Assembly (NCBI GenBank): GCA_965178125.1
Contig: OZ237745.1
Span: 806,001-870,000 of the forward strand
Length of the DNA: 64,000 nucleotides
Reading direction: 5' to 3'
Source: Bilabrum cf. latius
Lineage: Eukaryota > Bigyra: Bicosoecida > Bigyra > Bicosoecida
Part shown: piece after piece, positions 1-12,000 of the stretch
How positions within the stretch are numbered: position 1 is the first letter of the stretch
How the letters are laid out: every line of letters begins with the position of its first letter
Translations under genes and position numbers: made by a program
The notes under the pieces: generated by a model
What the model was told of the DNA's origin: nothing
The model's database searches: none
The model's input: only the letters and a program-made list of their open reading frames with translations

Positions 1-309
1 AAGAAAGAGAACCAGTCCCGAGAACGGTCGAGCAATACGATTTCCGACCTAGAGGAGGAATCTCAACATCTCTGCTCCTAGCTAACCACGCATATATTTA
101 ATAAGATAAAATTGATAGATGCAGTCAGCAGTTTTACTCACGATTGGCCAAAGGGTGGCTCAAGAAGCAAGGACGCTGCGTTATTCAGACTGTCTCGCAC
201 AATCGCACGCAACCCAGCATAGCCCAGCGGATCGTGCGATTCTGGTGCTCCACAGACAAGCGCGGCCGGCATCACAGGTGACGGGCCACCGCTGCGCGTC
301 GAAATTTGA
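1..309 (+). CDS. possible 3' end of a gene entering from the left edge
   Basis: Frame 1 is open from the first base to a TGA at 307-309 if TAG is read as Gln, with TAG codons at 76-78 and 220-222. The first 30 residues are charged and heptad-like (ISDLEEESQHL), as in a coiled coil. The rest is unremarkable and the sequence is AT-rich around 85-120, so the coding part may stop earlier or contain an intron. The frame overlaps the end of the minus-strand gene at 272. No family is recognised and the call rests on an open frame only. Confidence 0.25.
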
Positions 310-3040
310 TGAGTGCTGCCCGGCGGGCCCCCATCATGGTGTCATCGAGCAAACGCAGCAGCCTGCCCACTGTTTGACGCTCTCCGGCAAATTGTCCCCG
401 CACCACGCAGCGGTACGGCCGCCTGGGCAGACGCCTGGATGTGGCAGAGGGCAGATCCGGGAGGGAGCAGGGGTTGTAGTCAGCTGGAATCTCCTCCTTG
501 ACCACTTCGTCTTTCCAATCCGCGCTCGCTAGTGCCGCCACAGCTACTTTGGGCAGGGTAGGCAGGCGCCCCCTCCAAGCAGGGGACATGGCACAGGCCA
601 GATGCAGCTCGAGAGCCGCCACCCAAGGCTGAGCCTCGGCCGCGCACGTTGGGAAATGAACGGCCTCAGCAAGGGGAACTGTGGTGCTGCAATCATCGTC
701 AGCATCATATGCACCTGCGCTTGTACCAGCACCAGTAAACGGGGCCTTGCGCTTGCCTTTCTTGCCCCGGCGGCGTCGCCTCTTGGTGCTCGTCTGGACA
801 CCTGCTGCACCAGTGGCCATGGCGCCCCTCCCGCCATGGAGCCGACCCAGTCGCAGCCTCATTGCCCCATGCAACTTGTTGAAGTCGACCTGCCTCCCTG
901 ATGCCCTGGCCCACATTCCGGGCAGGATTCCCGCGATTTCACCGACGAGAGACTTTGTGTCCGTGAACACCACGGCGGGAGGGCTAGGGATCCTCTTCAC
1001 GCTCACCCCGTTCGCAACAAAACACCACGCCGGCACTTCGATGAGGCCTACACAATCAAAATTTGGAAGCGAATTGATGCACATGGCAAGGAACCGCCCT
1101 CCCGCGGCGCTGGTGTATGGGCAGGGCGAACGGGCCGCCATCAGGGCGCCGGGGAGGAGGTACTCGGCCTCTGGGATCCACATTTTCTCGTCCGGGTCAA
1201 GCCTATTCGCCCATTCCCACTACGCGGCCGTGGATTCCTTCTCGCCGCTGAGCACGCGGTGCCTCCACACACGGACCTTGTAGAGCGCGTGTTTCTGTGC
1301 GCTCAGCAGCAGGCGCATTCCGCGGAAGAGACCATCCACGCTGCCCCGTTGCTGCTGCTGCCAGGTGCCTGCCGTCCCGTACCAAGTTGACACCCACTCG
1401 CAAGCGCCATCCGTCTCATCATTCAGTTGACTTTGGTCGTACTTGAAGTAGTCGGCCAGCACCCACTGCCTGGCCCTCTGGAAGCGGATCGCGGCTTGCA
1501 GCAGCTGGCCGAGCTGCTCGTCGATTTCAACGACTCCATCAGATGGAATCGGGAGGCGATTTTTGGATCGGAGGGACACTGTAGCCAGGGAGTGAAGGCC
1601 CATCGTGGCAGCATCCACCAGCTCCCCGATGCTTTGAATCGCTGGGAGAAGTGCCTCCTTGAGCTCTGGATTCGCCAGGCCGCTGCTCAAGTCGGCCCGC
1701 TCCTCTAGAAGCCTGCAGGCATCGTTGATTTGGCATCCCAACTTGCGAACGCACCGCATCCCGTACAATTCCAGGTGTTTAGCCAGCGGTTTAAGGCTCA
1801 AGCTCTGGGAGACGAGAACCTGCTCCAGCTGATTACGGGACTCCTTGGTGCCGCCCCCAAACATCTCTGGAGGGAAGTCAGCGCTCCACAACCAGTAAGC
1901 GCTTGCAGCGGACGCGCACAGGCGCAACCAGCGGTTAATACCGACGAGGCCCGGCCCAGGTCCAAAGCGAGCAACGTGGTCGTCCCTGTCGAGCAAGGGG
2001 ATGTGGCCCGCCTCCCTGGTGAAATTGGGAACGCTTCCGACCAGTAAACGGAGGGTGAGTTGCGCTGCTGTGCTTGATGTAGACTTTTTTGCTGCTTCCT
2101 CTTGAAGCGCGGCCGACGCCGCCGACACGATGGACCCCAGCACTTCCACGACTTTGGCTCTGTAAGCGAGCACGTGGTGCAGCTTCTCGCGGGGCTCCCT
2201 TCCCATCGCCATCATGTCGATGCCCCCCCATGCCTTGATGTGCTTGTGTCGAGAGAGAATTGGCCACACAGCGGTGTGGTACGGTCGGTACGGCAGCCGA
2301 CCAGAGGCAGCGCTGTGCGAGCCCTGGTCCACGGCGCAGCACACGTATTGCCCCTGTGAGCTTGGCACGTGGGTCCTCGGGTCAGCCCTCTCCCCGAAAG
2401 GGTGCCCGATGAGCATCCCTCCGAGATCTTTTGCCAGCAGTCCCTGCAACTCGCACGATTTCGCCCACTCCTCCACGTCGCCGGCCCGCATCTTGCTGAG
2501 CTTGCCCTCGCGTTGCGCGGTTTCCAGCCGGCCTTTGGCCTTTGAGAGCGCATCGATGCATCCCGACATCGTGGAATATTTGATGCAACGCTCGCCCATG
2601 CCGTGATCTTCAAGGTAATCTCGCTTACTTTGTGCATCGGAGTGCCCGAAGCTATCCATGGCCTGCCGAATTGCCCTGGTTGGCCCAACCGGGTCCTCAG
2701 CGATCGTCTCAAGGCTGACCATGATGCTCTTGGCCAGATCGGACTGTGCGAGCCCGCCAGATCTGCGCTGTGAGGAAAGAAAGCACGGTCAGAATGTTGG
2801 AGAGGCTGCCCGCTTAGAATACCTGGCATGTTGCTCTTCCTAGCAGCACCGCACCTCCGGCAGGTCATGCAGCGAACGCTTGCGTGGGCTCTTACACAGA
2901 TTGTGGCAGTGCTCCTGCCATGTTTCCCATGGCACTGAACCCTGGGTACGAACGTGTGTTTGTGGGCTGGGGAAACTGCGTGGTTGGATCCAGATCGAGA
3001 ATACCAGAATAATTTGTAAGGTGAGGATCCAACCGGACAT
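272..3040 (-). CDS. uncharacterised protein, 902 aa
   Basis: I do not recognise this protein. Two exons are inferred: 3040-2823 and 2762-272, joined across a 60-nt GT-AG intron (2763-2822) in phase 2, ending in TGA. In-frame TAG codons, for example at 1220-1222 and near 2840, must be sense codons for the frame to stay open. The N-terminus MSGWILTLQIILVFSIWIQP is hydrophobic and could be a signal peptide or membrane anchor. The middle is mostly helical with a long Gln/Leu-rich part, and the C-terminal third has a strongly basic patch (KRRRRRGKKGKRK) followed by an acidic one. The start is uncertain because the upstream exon is supported only by frame and splice phase; the second exon is more secure. 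It is transcribed divergently from EBP2. Confidence 0.55.
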
Positions 3041-3722
3041 TTATAGCGTTATATTTACAAACTCGGATTTTCTTGCATGTTGGAAGGTACTCTGTTGCTG
3101 CTGTTCGCGTCGAATCATGGCAGCACGAGGAATGGGACAACAAGGAAATGCTGAGATGCAGGCCATGTGAGCTTGGGCGAGTTGCAACTCACACCCGTTC
3201 ATATTGAAGTTGCACTTATTGCCAAGTGGTTTGTTTGCAGCCCACTGTCTCTTGCAGGGTTGCGTTGCAGGCTCAGCATCAGCTGTAGATGGTCATATTG
3301 AAGGCCTCTACATTCGCATTTGAGCGATGCACTACATCCAACACGACAGGCTCGCTCAGCAGCAAGGAGCAAACTTGCATTCGGGACAACGTCAACGCCT
3401 ACATGAGGACAAGATAGGCGCTTACCGGACAGGGACAAAACAATTGATGCATTGATTTACATAGATTGTGAACAGAGACATTTGTGAAATTCAAGTCGAG
3501 CATGCCAATGATGGAGGATTGCACTTTCAATTGTCTCAAGGCGAATCGAGCATGCATGCCATCAGGCCACCACATTCAACTAATATAGATTAATTGTTGT
3601 TATTTGGCAACATCGTACAGGCCGTGGCCTCGCATTTGAGCTTGACTTGTTCTGCAGAAGCGGGTTCCGGTTTGAGTCGGTTCCCTGTTGTGCAACTCCC
3701 AAACTATCACAACTGGGAAGCC
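3041..3722. other. intergenic spacer, no gene seen
   Basis: This 682-nt spacer separates two divergent genes, the unknown protein and EBP2. It is more AT-rich than the flanking genes and presumably holds both promoters. The short element TCGAGCATGC occurs twice (near 3498 and 3546). I see no conserved reading frame, tRNA or repeat family. Confidence 0.5.
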
Positions 3723-4787
3723 ATGCAGGCATCAAAGAAATCCGATAAGAAGCGGATGGCAGCAGCCATCGCAGAACAAGAGGACAGGCTGGCTGGATTT
3801 GGAAAGACAGAGGAAGGAAATGAGATGGAAAGCGGTGTGGCAACTGGTGTGGATGCGGACGACTACGCTGTCGGCTTGCAGCTCGACCCGGCCATGAGGA
3901 AAGCGTTGGCATCGGGATAGCACGTGAATGATGAGGAAGGGCTCCGGGAGGCCCTCGCATCGTTTGAGTAGAACGAACTGCCCTGGATCGAACGCCTTGA
4001 TGTGGTCTCGGCGAAACCTCTCGAAATTGAGGACGCCAGCGACGACTTGGCAAGGGAGCTCTTGTTTTATAACAGTGCACTAGCTGCTGTTCATGCCGCT
4101 CGGGGAGAGTTTGCCCGGCTCGGTGAGCCGTACTACCGGCCAGACGACTTTTTGGCTCAGATGCTCAAGTCGGACGACCACATGCGCAAGGTGCAGGCGA
4201 GGCTGGTCGGCGAGCAGCGCCGCATGGAGGCGGTCGAGCAGCGAAAGCGCGAAAAGGAAGCCAAGGAATTCGCAAAGCAGGCGCAGGCGGAGCGCTTGAA
4301 GGAGAAGGCAAGAGAGAGGAAGGACCAGGAGAAGGAGGTCGAGCAGTGGCGCAAGCGACGCAGGGGGCAGGGCGGGGCGGTAGGATCCGAGGACGCGGAC
4401 CGCGAGCTGGAGGACCTGCTGGAGAGGGGCCCAGGGCGGGCACAGGGCGCGGGCGCGGGCGCGGGGGCGGGACGTGGCCGGGGTCGGGGTCGGGGTGGTG
4501 CGCCCATGGCGGGAGCCAAGCGCAGGCGCAAAGACGACAAGTACGGGTTCGGTGGGGGCAAGAGGTACAGGAAGGAAAACGATTCCGGGTCCTTCGGGGA
4601 GGGAAGGTTTAGCGCCCGACAGAACAGACAGCTGCCGACTGGCGTGCGCGGCCGGGGGCGGGGTCGGGGTCGGGGTGGCGGCGGGGGCAGGGGCAGGGGC
4701 CGCGGGCGTGGTGGGGCGGGTGGGTCTAGGCCAGGCAAGGCGGCGCGTGAGGCGTCGTTTGCCCGGCGTAAGGCAGGCCGCGGGTGA
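3723..4787 (+). CDS. EBP2: rRNA-processing protein EBP2 homologue
   Basis: EBP2 (human EBNA1BP2) is a nucleolar protein needed for 27S pre-rRNA processing and 60S ribosome assembly. The 354-aa frame has the family layout: an acidic N-terminus, the conserved core ELPWIERLDV then DDLARELLFYNSALAAV, the YYRPDDFLAQMLKSDDHM motif, a long basic coiled coil, and the C-terminal KRRRKDDKYGFGGGK signature followed by Gly-Arg repeats. Two TAG codons (3918-3920 and 3969-3971) lie inside the conserved part; the second directly precedes the ELPW motif. The frame opens upstream at 3594, but the first convincing ATG is 3723. The extended RGRGRG tail is longer than in animal or yeast proteins. It ends in TGA, convergent with the GH27 gene. 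Confidence 0.9.
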
Positions 4788-4947
4788 ATGTTGATCCGAT
4801 AATTGCACATTAATTCGATCGTATTAATTGAAGAGCCGGCGCGGTTTAAATGGCTGGCACACGTAACATGCAATGAGGGCAAAGCACCTCCATAGAGGAC
4901 ATACGGTCGTGTCATCCCCTAGGGACGCCGCGTGTCCGTGTCTCGAC

Positions 4948-6955
4948 TCAGAAGGACTTGTGCAAGCGAACCATGACCACACCGCCGTCTGCCTCCACGC
5001 TCCTGGCTGCAAGGCCCTGCGACAGCTGCACCGTGCCGTTGTCGGTTCGCTGAATGACGTCACGAATCGTGGCGTTGGTCGAGGCGTCCCAACCTGTTGC
5101 CTCCTGCATGCACATGGAGTCGCATGATATGTCCGTTGAGTTCGGCCCAACGTTGAGGTAGGTCAGCACCACACTGCCGTCGGACATCAGCTTCGACCAG
5201 ACGTTTGTGCTGCCCTGTGGCGGGGGTACGCCGAGGCACAGGTCGGTGCTGGCCCGGGGCCGCACGGACCCGTCGGTTCCCACCGTCCACGTGTCGTACA
5301 CGGCCGTGCCGGCAGCTTGGTCGCAAGATGACGTGACGATGTCAAACTCCGTGGGACCACCGGCCTGTTCCGCCACGAGGCACTGCCCGTTGTACGCAGA
5401 TACGATCCGCCCCGAGGCGCTGTCGTAGCTGAACTGCAAATTGGTGTAGTTTCCGCTGCCGGCGCAGGTGGAACCGGTGTCAACGCACTCGTAACCAATC
5501 ACCTGCTGGCTGCAGTCGTCTAGGTTGAGGCACTTCTGGGTCGCCTGGTTCTGGATGTACCCGCTGGGCAGGCCCTTCGGGTTAAGGTGCCACGTCTGCT
5601 GGGAGGGCACTGCGCCGGTGATACCCGCACTGACAAGGGTGCTGTCGGATGGTGACCCGCACGGGGACAGGGTCAGCTGCACCACGTCACCAGAGGAGGG
5701 CTGCAGGTCGCCGCCTGCGATTCTCTCCCCTTGCCTCACCAGCGGGTCCTGGTTCACCGCGATCACCTCGGGGTTGGAGTAGGTCGCGAAGCGGTAGTCG
5801 CTTAGGTTGACCACGTTCTGGGACAAGATCAATGGGGAGGCCATGGTGGCCCACATGGCGAACTGGGCGCGGGACTAGAGGTTTGTAACGTGTTGCTTGC
5901 CGGATATGTCCTCGCCCAGCAGCAGACACGGATCGTTGTATGCCCCAGGGCCCGCGAATCGTCCAAGCCTGCTGTTGATGTCAATGTTTGTGAGCACGCC
6001 GTGCCAGTTGATGTCATCAGGCCCAATCCGCCAGCTCTGCGCCCCGATGGCACGACCCACGGCAGCGTACTGGGCATGCCACCCGCAGAGGTTGAAGAAC
6101 ACGTCATCGCCCCGCGTTGTGTTCCTCAGTGCCTCCGCGAACAGGTGGTACTGCTGCATGCCTACGTCCACAGAGGACGGGGCGTTGCACGAGTCGCTCT
6201 TGATGTAGTCGAACTCCATCACGTCTGCGAACTGGGTGGCATCGATGACTTCGTGGCCCTCTGCGCCGGGGCGGCCTCCGCACGTCTTGGTGCCACGGCA
6301 CGTGTCTGCGGGGGAAGCTTAACGCGGCATAGAATGGCACGCGTGGCTGTCTGGCCGACTGACATACAACCCAACACGACCTCATCTTGAATTCCAGGAC
6401 GCTAGTTTGTAACTTACATATACCACTTTTGAAGCCCATTGCGTGAAGCTTGTCGTTCATGGCTTTTACGCCCCCCGGGAACTTAGACTCGTCTGCAATT
6501 AAGGTCCCATTGGATAGGCGCTGCACGAACACGCCATCATCGAGAGACACGGTGTCATAGCCAACCTGTGCGATCATAGGACGGTTAATTCAAGCGTAGC
6601 TTGTACGCAAGATGGTATTGGGCTTCGAGGCTACGGGACAAAATTGCGCGCCCCTCTCACGTCCTTTAACCCGGACTTGAGGAAGAACTCCGCAACTTCC
6701 AGCTGCTGTTGTGCCGTTGGGTTCATCGTTGCATAATACCAACTATTGTACGCTGCGTGGAGCAATCGAAAAAAGTGACTGGCCTGGCGAGTTCCAAAGA
6801 GGGGCGGCCGTGCAACTAGAGCTGAAAGCGATCCAGGATCCACGGAACGTACCCATCGGCGGAGTCCGAAAGTTTGAGGCCGCGTGCCCCATCGAAACAA
6901 AGGACAGCAGGGAAACCAGCATGGCGAACTGGCTCGTCGGGTCGAGCTCCACCAA
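4948..6955 (-). CDS. secreted GH27 alpha-galactosidase-like glycosidase
   Basis: This predicted retaining glycoside hydrolase of family 27 removes terminal alpha-galactosyl (or alpha-N-acetylgalactosaminyl) residues. Four exons fit in phase: 6955-6853, 6752-6661, 6565-6418 and 6305-4948, giving 566 aa and ending in TGA. A signal peptide opens the protein, followed by the family N-terminal RTPPM...YNSW motif, the LDDG strand, the nucleophile motif YIKSDSC (Asp about 152) and the acid/base motif GAYNDPCLL (Asp about 239). A TAG at 5875-5877 sits in TNL-Q-SRAQFAMWA, where many family members have Gln. Between the catalytic barrel and the C-terminal sheet is a cysteine-containing, ricin-B-like stretch (about residues 370-460), possibly a carbohydrate-binding insertion. 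Exact substrate is not shown. Confidence 0.88.
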
Positions 6956-7160
6956 CTATGCAGGGCAAGTAAATTGCTGTGCCAGCGAGCTTCATGGAAC
7001 CTTCCACTGGCACTGCGGCGAAAGATGCGACCCACGAAGAGTAACCTGGCGCATTGAATTGAAACTAGTTATATGCTAGCAAGTCAGTTGGCCCCAAGAG
7101 CCGAACGGCGTCACTGGACCACTGCACGAGCCGAGCGCACACCAGCCGACCATGCCTCGC

Positions 7161-8804
7161 TCAGTATCCACCCCCCGCACCGCCCCTCCCGCTGCCGCCC
7201 CCGACAGCCTCTGCGCCGTACCCGGCCCCCATTCCCGCAGCCTCCCCCCCGTCCCCACCCCTCGATGGGGACATCCCCTCCATCCCCTCGAAGGAGGGGG
7301 GACCCGACGGCGCCCGGGGCGCTGATCCGATCCTGCCGGCCCCAGCCCGGTCAGAAGAGCCATGGCCGCCGCCAGCCTGAGACTTGCTGCCGGCTCCCGC
7401 CCTGCTCCCCGGTGTGCCCAACCCCCCGCCAGCGGTTCCGCTACCGGCGCCGCGCGACGACGCCTTCTGGGCCGCCGACGAGTAGAGTGGATCCCGGGCC
7501 CGGATGGGCCGCGCTCGTGCCGCTAGCGCTGTCCTAACCTCGGTCTTCTTCTTGGAAAGTTCGACCGCTTGCTTCTGCTCCAGCACCGCCATCACGTTGC
7601 GGTTTCGCTGGAGCAGGCGCTTGCTGTCTTGCTCGAGCTGCTTGAGGTGCTCCCTTCTGCGCCCCTCGATGCGCTTGAGGAGCGCGGCAAGCTCGTTCTG
7701 CTGCTGCTACCTGAATTTTGCTTCCTTCTGCCTGAAGTACCCGAGCCTGCCCTCGTCCATCTTGCCGCGCTCTCGCTGCTCCAGCTGGTCGGCGATTTTC
7801 TTGATTTTCATCGCCTCGCCGTACTTTTTCTGCTTTGCGAGCATGTGCTCGCGCTTGCGCCACTCCAGCAACTCTCTGGAAAACTTTGGCGGCTTCTTCT
7901 TGAGCTCTTCGTTCAGTTCCTGCTGGTAGTCCCGGAGCGCCTGCTCGTGCTTGACGGTCATTTTCTAAATGTAGCTTCGCGCCATTTTGTCGTAGCCAGC
8001 AAGGTACTCGTCCCACTTCGCATTGAATTCCGCAAACTGCATGTTGTGTGCAATCTGCACGTCCTGCTTCTCGGCTTCATGGCGCGCCTTCAAGGCACGA
8101 AGCTACCGCTTCTCCTCCTGCTTTCGCAGCATGTCCAACTATTTCGTTGCTCGCTCCGCCTCCAAGTAGTTGCCTTCGGCCTCGCACTTCAGACGATACT
8201 CATCTAAAATCCGCAAGAATTCCATAACTTTGGGGTCGGGACCTTCATCAGGAAGTCCACCAGCGTACGAGTGGATCAACGAAACGAACTGCTCGAAGGT
8301 GATCGTGCCAACCCGATCTGGATCTATGTCCTGGAGCATATCAGCAGCTGCGATGCGTGATTCATGGAGGGATCTAGATCCAACCCGAGTGCAGCGGAAA
8401 GTGGGCCATTGTCACGATTGCAGTGAAATACGACAACATGACGGTTTCATCGCAATGCATGCTCGGCCACCGACAGAAACATCCCATCGAACTCACCGGC
8501 GGCTGGATCCTATCCAAGTTTTTCAAGTGCTGCCTCGAGGTCTCTACTCGCCATTCTGGCTGTCCCGTCAACATCGAACTGTCGGAAGACCGTGCGAAGC
8601 ATCTCGAGGTCAGCATCGCTGATGGCTGGGGCCGAGCTGCCCCTATCCTGCAAGAAAGCACGGCAAAAGGATACAGGAAGAACCCAACAATATGATTGTC
8701 GGCAGAGAAATCTTTCCAAACAGACCTTTGGCGGAGACGCAGATCGTGCTGGTGCACGCCTTGGCAAAACTTACATGTGATGCAGCTCCTCCTGCTGCGG
8801 CCAT
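7161..8804 (-). CDS. EF-hand and coiled-coil protein, flagella-associated type
   Basis: Three exons (8804-8775, 8647-8497 and 8347-7161) give 455 aa with consistent phases and a TGA stop. Residues about 22-85 form an EF-hand pair; the second loop, DIDPDRVGTITFEQF, is close to consensus, while the first (FDVDGTARMASRDL) is weaker. The rest is a long charged coiled coil containing PPKFSRELLEWRKREHMLAK and KIKKIADQLEQRERGKM, a pattern I associate with conserved ciliary or basal-body coiled-coil proteins; that is memory of a family, not a search. The C-terminal 140 residues are Gly/Pro/Ala-rich and probably disordered. Five TAG codons interrupt the frame, one beside a natural Gln run (FR-Q-QQQ). 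The gene is divergent from NBR1, with 238 nt between starts. Confidence 0.7.
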
Positions 8805-9042
8805 CGTGTGATTAAATGTACGAAATAAATGCCAAGCGTGTAATTACCGGCAATCAGGCGTTGACTTGTTGAGCAGAGCTCTTTGTTCACGAGTACCGTT
8901 GAGAGGGGTTGCAACCAGTTCATGAAAACCAGAAAAAGCACGTTTCAGTCAGGTCGAGAACGGGCACTGTTTGGGCCACAACAATCGATCTTCCAGAGGG
9001 TAGTTCGGTTGCTGCACGCTAATATTGCTGAATTCAGTCAAA

Positions 9043-12000
9043 ATGGCTGCGTCAGGAGCATCTATGCCTATTAAGGTCCAAATCGGGGACGCAGCGTACC
9101 GAGTGCGCGTCGGCGGCTTTTCTGAACTCTTGCATGCAGTCCAGGGGTTTGCAGGAGTAGAGAGCCCCAAAATGCAGTACCAGGACTAGGACTCGGATCT
9201 CATCAATCTGTCCAGTGATCAGGAATTCGCAGAAGCTCTGAATGTTGTGGAGGAAAGCAGCATGTCCTGCTTGAAGGGTGAGACGTAGTCGTTTGTTTGA
9301 CTGCATGCCTTTTGGCGCGTTTGTAATCGCGATGGGGCAACATTTTTGATGAAAGTGTCCCAAATGAAAATTGTAGGCGTTGTGCAATTCATTTTTGTGC
9401 CTGGAAAGCTATCGTTGGTGGCTGTGACGGGTTGGACACGGGCTCTTTGTCAGGAAATTCCCGTTCCGGTTGTGCAAGATTTGCGCTTCTGTCTGTTCTG
9501 AAGGCCTACCTCTTATGAAGTGGCACACATTTATTGCTTGTGTTGCGTGCTTGCTTATTTGGGTCGCAAGCGGCCGCTGGACTAACTTGCTTTGTTGTGT
9601 CTACCCGCTTGATAGTGTTGCTCCTTTCTCCGTGTTCCGCAGTGGTCGTCAGCATCGATTCGAAGAAGAAGAAGGGCAAGCATGCATCGTCTAAGGCCAA
9701 AGCCACTGCGGATGCATTCGTACGCCGCACGATCGGGTCGATCCAGCAGGCGATCGACCGGGCGGTCGAGGACTACCGCATCACCACCGGTGGACAGGAC
9801 GTGCCTACCGCCACAATGGCGCGCGCAACCTCAGTCCTGGATTCCTGCCGACGCAAGGCAGAGAAGCTGGCGGAGAAGCTAGGGGGATCGCCCAAGCACC
9901 AGCTGCGCAACGCGTTTGCTCGTCTCTAGCAGCGGGGCGCCAGCAAGGCCGCCGCCCCTGTTCAGAAGGCAGAGTCCAAGTTCGTCAGCGACCTCGTCGA
10001 CTCTTCCGATTCGGATTCCGACCGCGATGCAGATGCAGGCAAGGCAGAGGCCGTGGATGCTGCCGCCGCAGGTGACGGCGCGTCGGCCGAAGCAGATGCG
10101 CAGCCAGAGCCGGAGGATCCCGGGGCTGCCTCCGGTGCCGCCGCCGCGTCGGACGAGACGCCAGCGTCAGCGTCAGCGTCAACCTCTGCACCGGGCCACG
10201 GCTCCATCCATCGCCTACTGAAGGGCGACCTGATCCGCCTCGTCATGACCGCGCTGCCGTCCATGGCCAACCCGATGCTGCACGCCGGACTCAAGGCCAT
10301 CGTGCGGGACCCGATGAACGCCCCGCTCATCGAGGAGCTCAAGAAGGCCGCGGAGAACAACAGCCTGGACATGCAGACCGCAGTGGAGATGGTCCGCAGC
10401 AGCGGGCGCATCCTTCCCGGCGTGCGCACGTTCGCCAAGATCGCACCCGACGTCTGCACTGCACTGCTGCCCACGCTCATCGAGCTGCTGACCCGCCTCG
10501 GTTTCGACAAAGACGAGGTCATCGCTGCCCACATGCAGGGCAGCATGGATGGGCAGGCGCCCGACGCCAAGAAGGAGAGAGAGGAGCTGTGCGAGGAGGA
10601 CGCTGCACCTGCCGAGGACCCTGTCCTGGGCTTCCTGCTCGACAGGCTGCCCCCCTTTGTCAAGATGGCGTTCCTGGGCGGCGGGCGAGGGCGCCGCGGC
10701 TGCGGCGGAGGCCGCAGGCACCACGGCGGCGCGGGAGGCGGCCGTGGAAGAGGCCGCGGTCGCGGTCGGCGCTTCGGACACGGCGGCGGCTGCGGCTGGC
10801 GCCGGTGCCGCGGCAAGGGCGACAAGGGCGCTCAGGTCGACTGCGAGGACCCTCGCTTCGAGCTCGCGATGAAGGCCCTTTTCGGCGGAGACGCCGAAGA
10901 CGAGACAGAACTCGTGCAGGAGGGTGATGATGACGCGACTGCGACCGCTGCTGCTGCCGCGCCTAGCGGCGTGGAGTCGGCGGCGAGCGGCGCGGGCTCT
11001 GGAGGTGACGAGCTCCCTGTCGGCGATGCTGCAGCAGAGGCTGCAGCTGAGGCCCAGGGAACCGGTGCCGACGAGTCCGTGGTGGCTGCGCTGATGATGC
11101 GGATGGGCCTTCCCCTGCGCGCTACGCAGGTCCGCCACCGCGGGGTCGTGTGCGACGGCTGCGGCATGGCTCCGATCATCGGCCCGCGCTTCAAGAGCGC
11201 CACCAAGAAGAACTACGACCTCTGCGCTATCTGCGAGAGGAAGGAAGCCGCCAAGAGGGGAGACGTGTACCTCAAGATCAACCACCCGGGCCAGGCGCCC
11301 GCAGGCATCAGCGTGATGCTGCGCGACGAAGCCGAGCAGGTCGGCGATGAGGCCAAGAAGGCTGGCCGCGGCGCGTGGCGCAAGCACGGCTGTGGCGCCA
11401 GTGGTCATAAGCACGGTCATGGTCACGGCCACGGTCGTCACTGGGGCGGACGCCGCCATTGCGGTGGCGGCGGCGGCGGACACTGGCGCAAGTGCGGCGG
11501 CTTGATGCGGGAGATGTTCGCCGCCATGTGCCGCAACGGCGGCATGCCAGGTCAGGAGGGCGACAAGCACGTCTACTTCGGCCCCGATGCGCGGCAGCAG
11601 GAAGAGGAGAGCGCCAGCGGAGCTGCTGCTCCCGAGCCCCAGGCCTCGGCCCCTCCTGCCTACGAGCAGGCGCAGGCAGACAAACAAGCCGAGGAGTCTG
11701 CCAGCCCCGAGGAGATCGAGATGCAGAAGGCCATCCAGGCCTCTCTTGACGCTGATGACGCCGCACGCCGCGCCAAGAAGGCGGTCGAGTCTCAGAACCT
11801 GGTTGGCACCGCTGCCGCTGTGGCTGGGGCGGTCCACGTCGCCCTTGAAGAGCAGAAGCAGAGCGCTGCCGACCGGGAGATGCCCATGATCTCGCTGCAG
11901 CCTGCAGTCGAGGCCAAGACGGAGGAGCAGGTGACGCAGGCCACCGAGGATGCCGCCGATGCCGCCGCCAGCGGTGCTGGCGCTTCTGAGAGCAAGGAGG

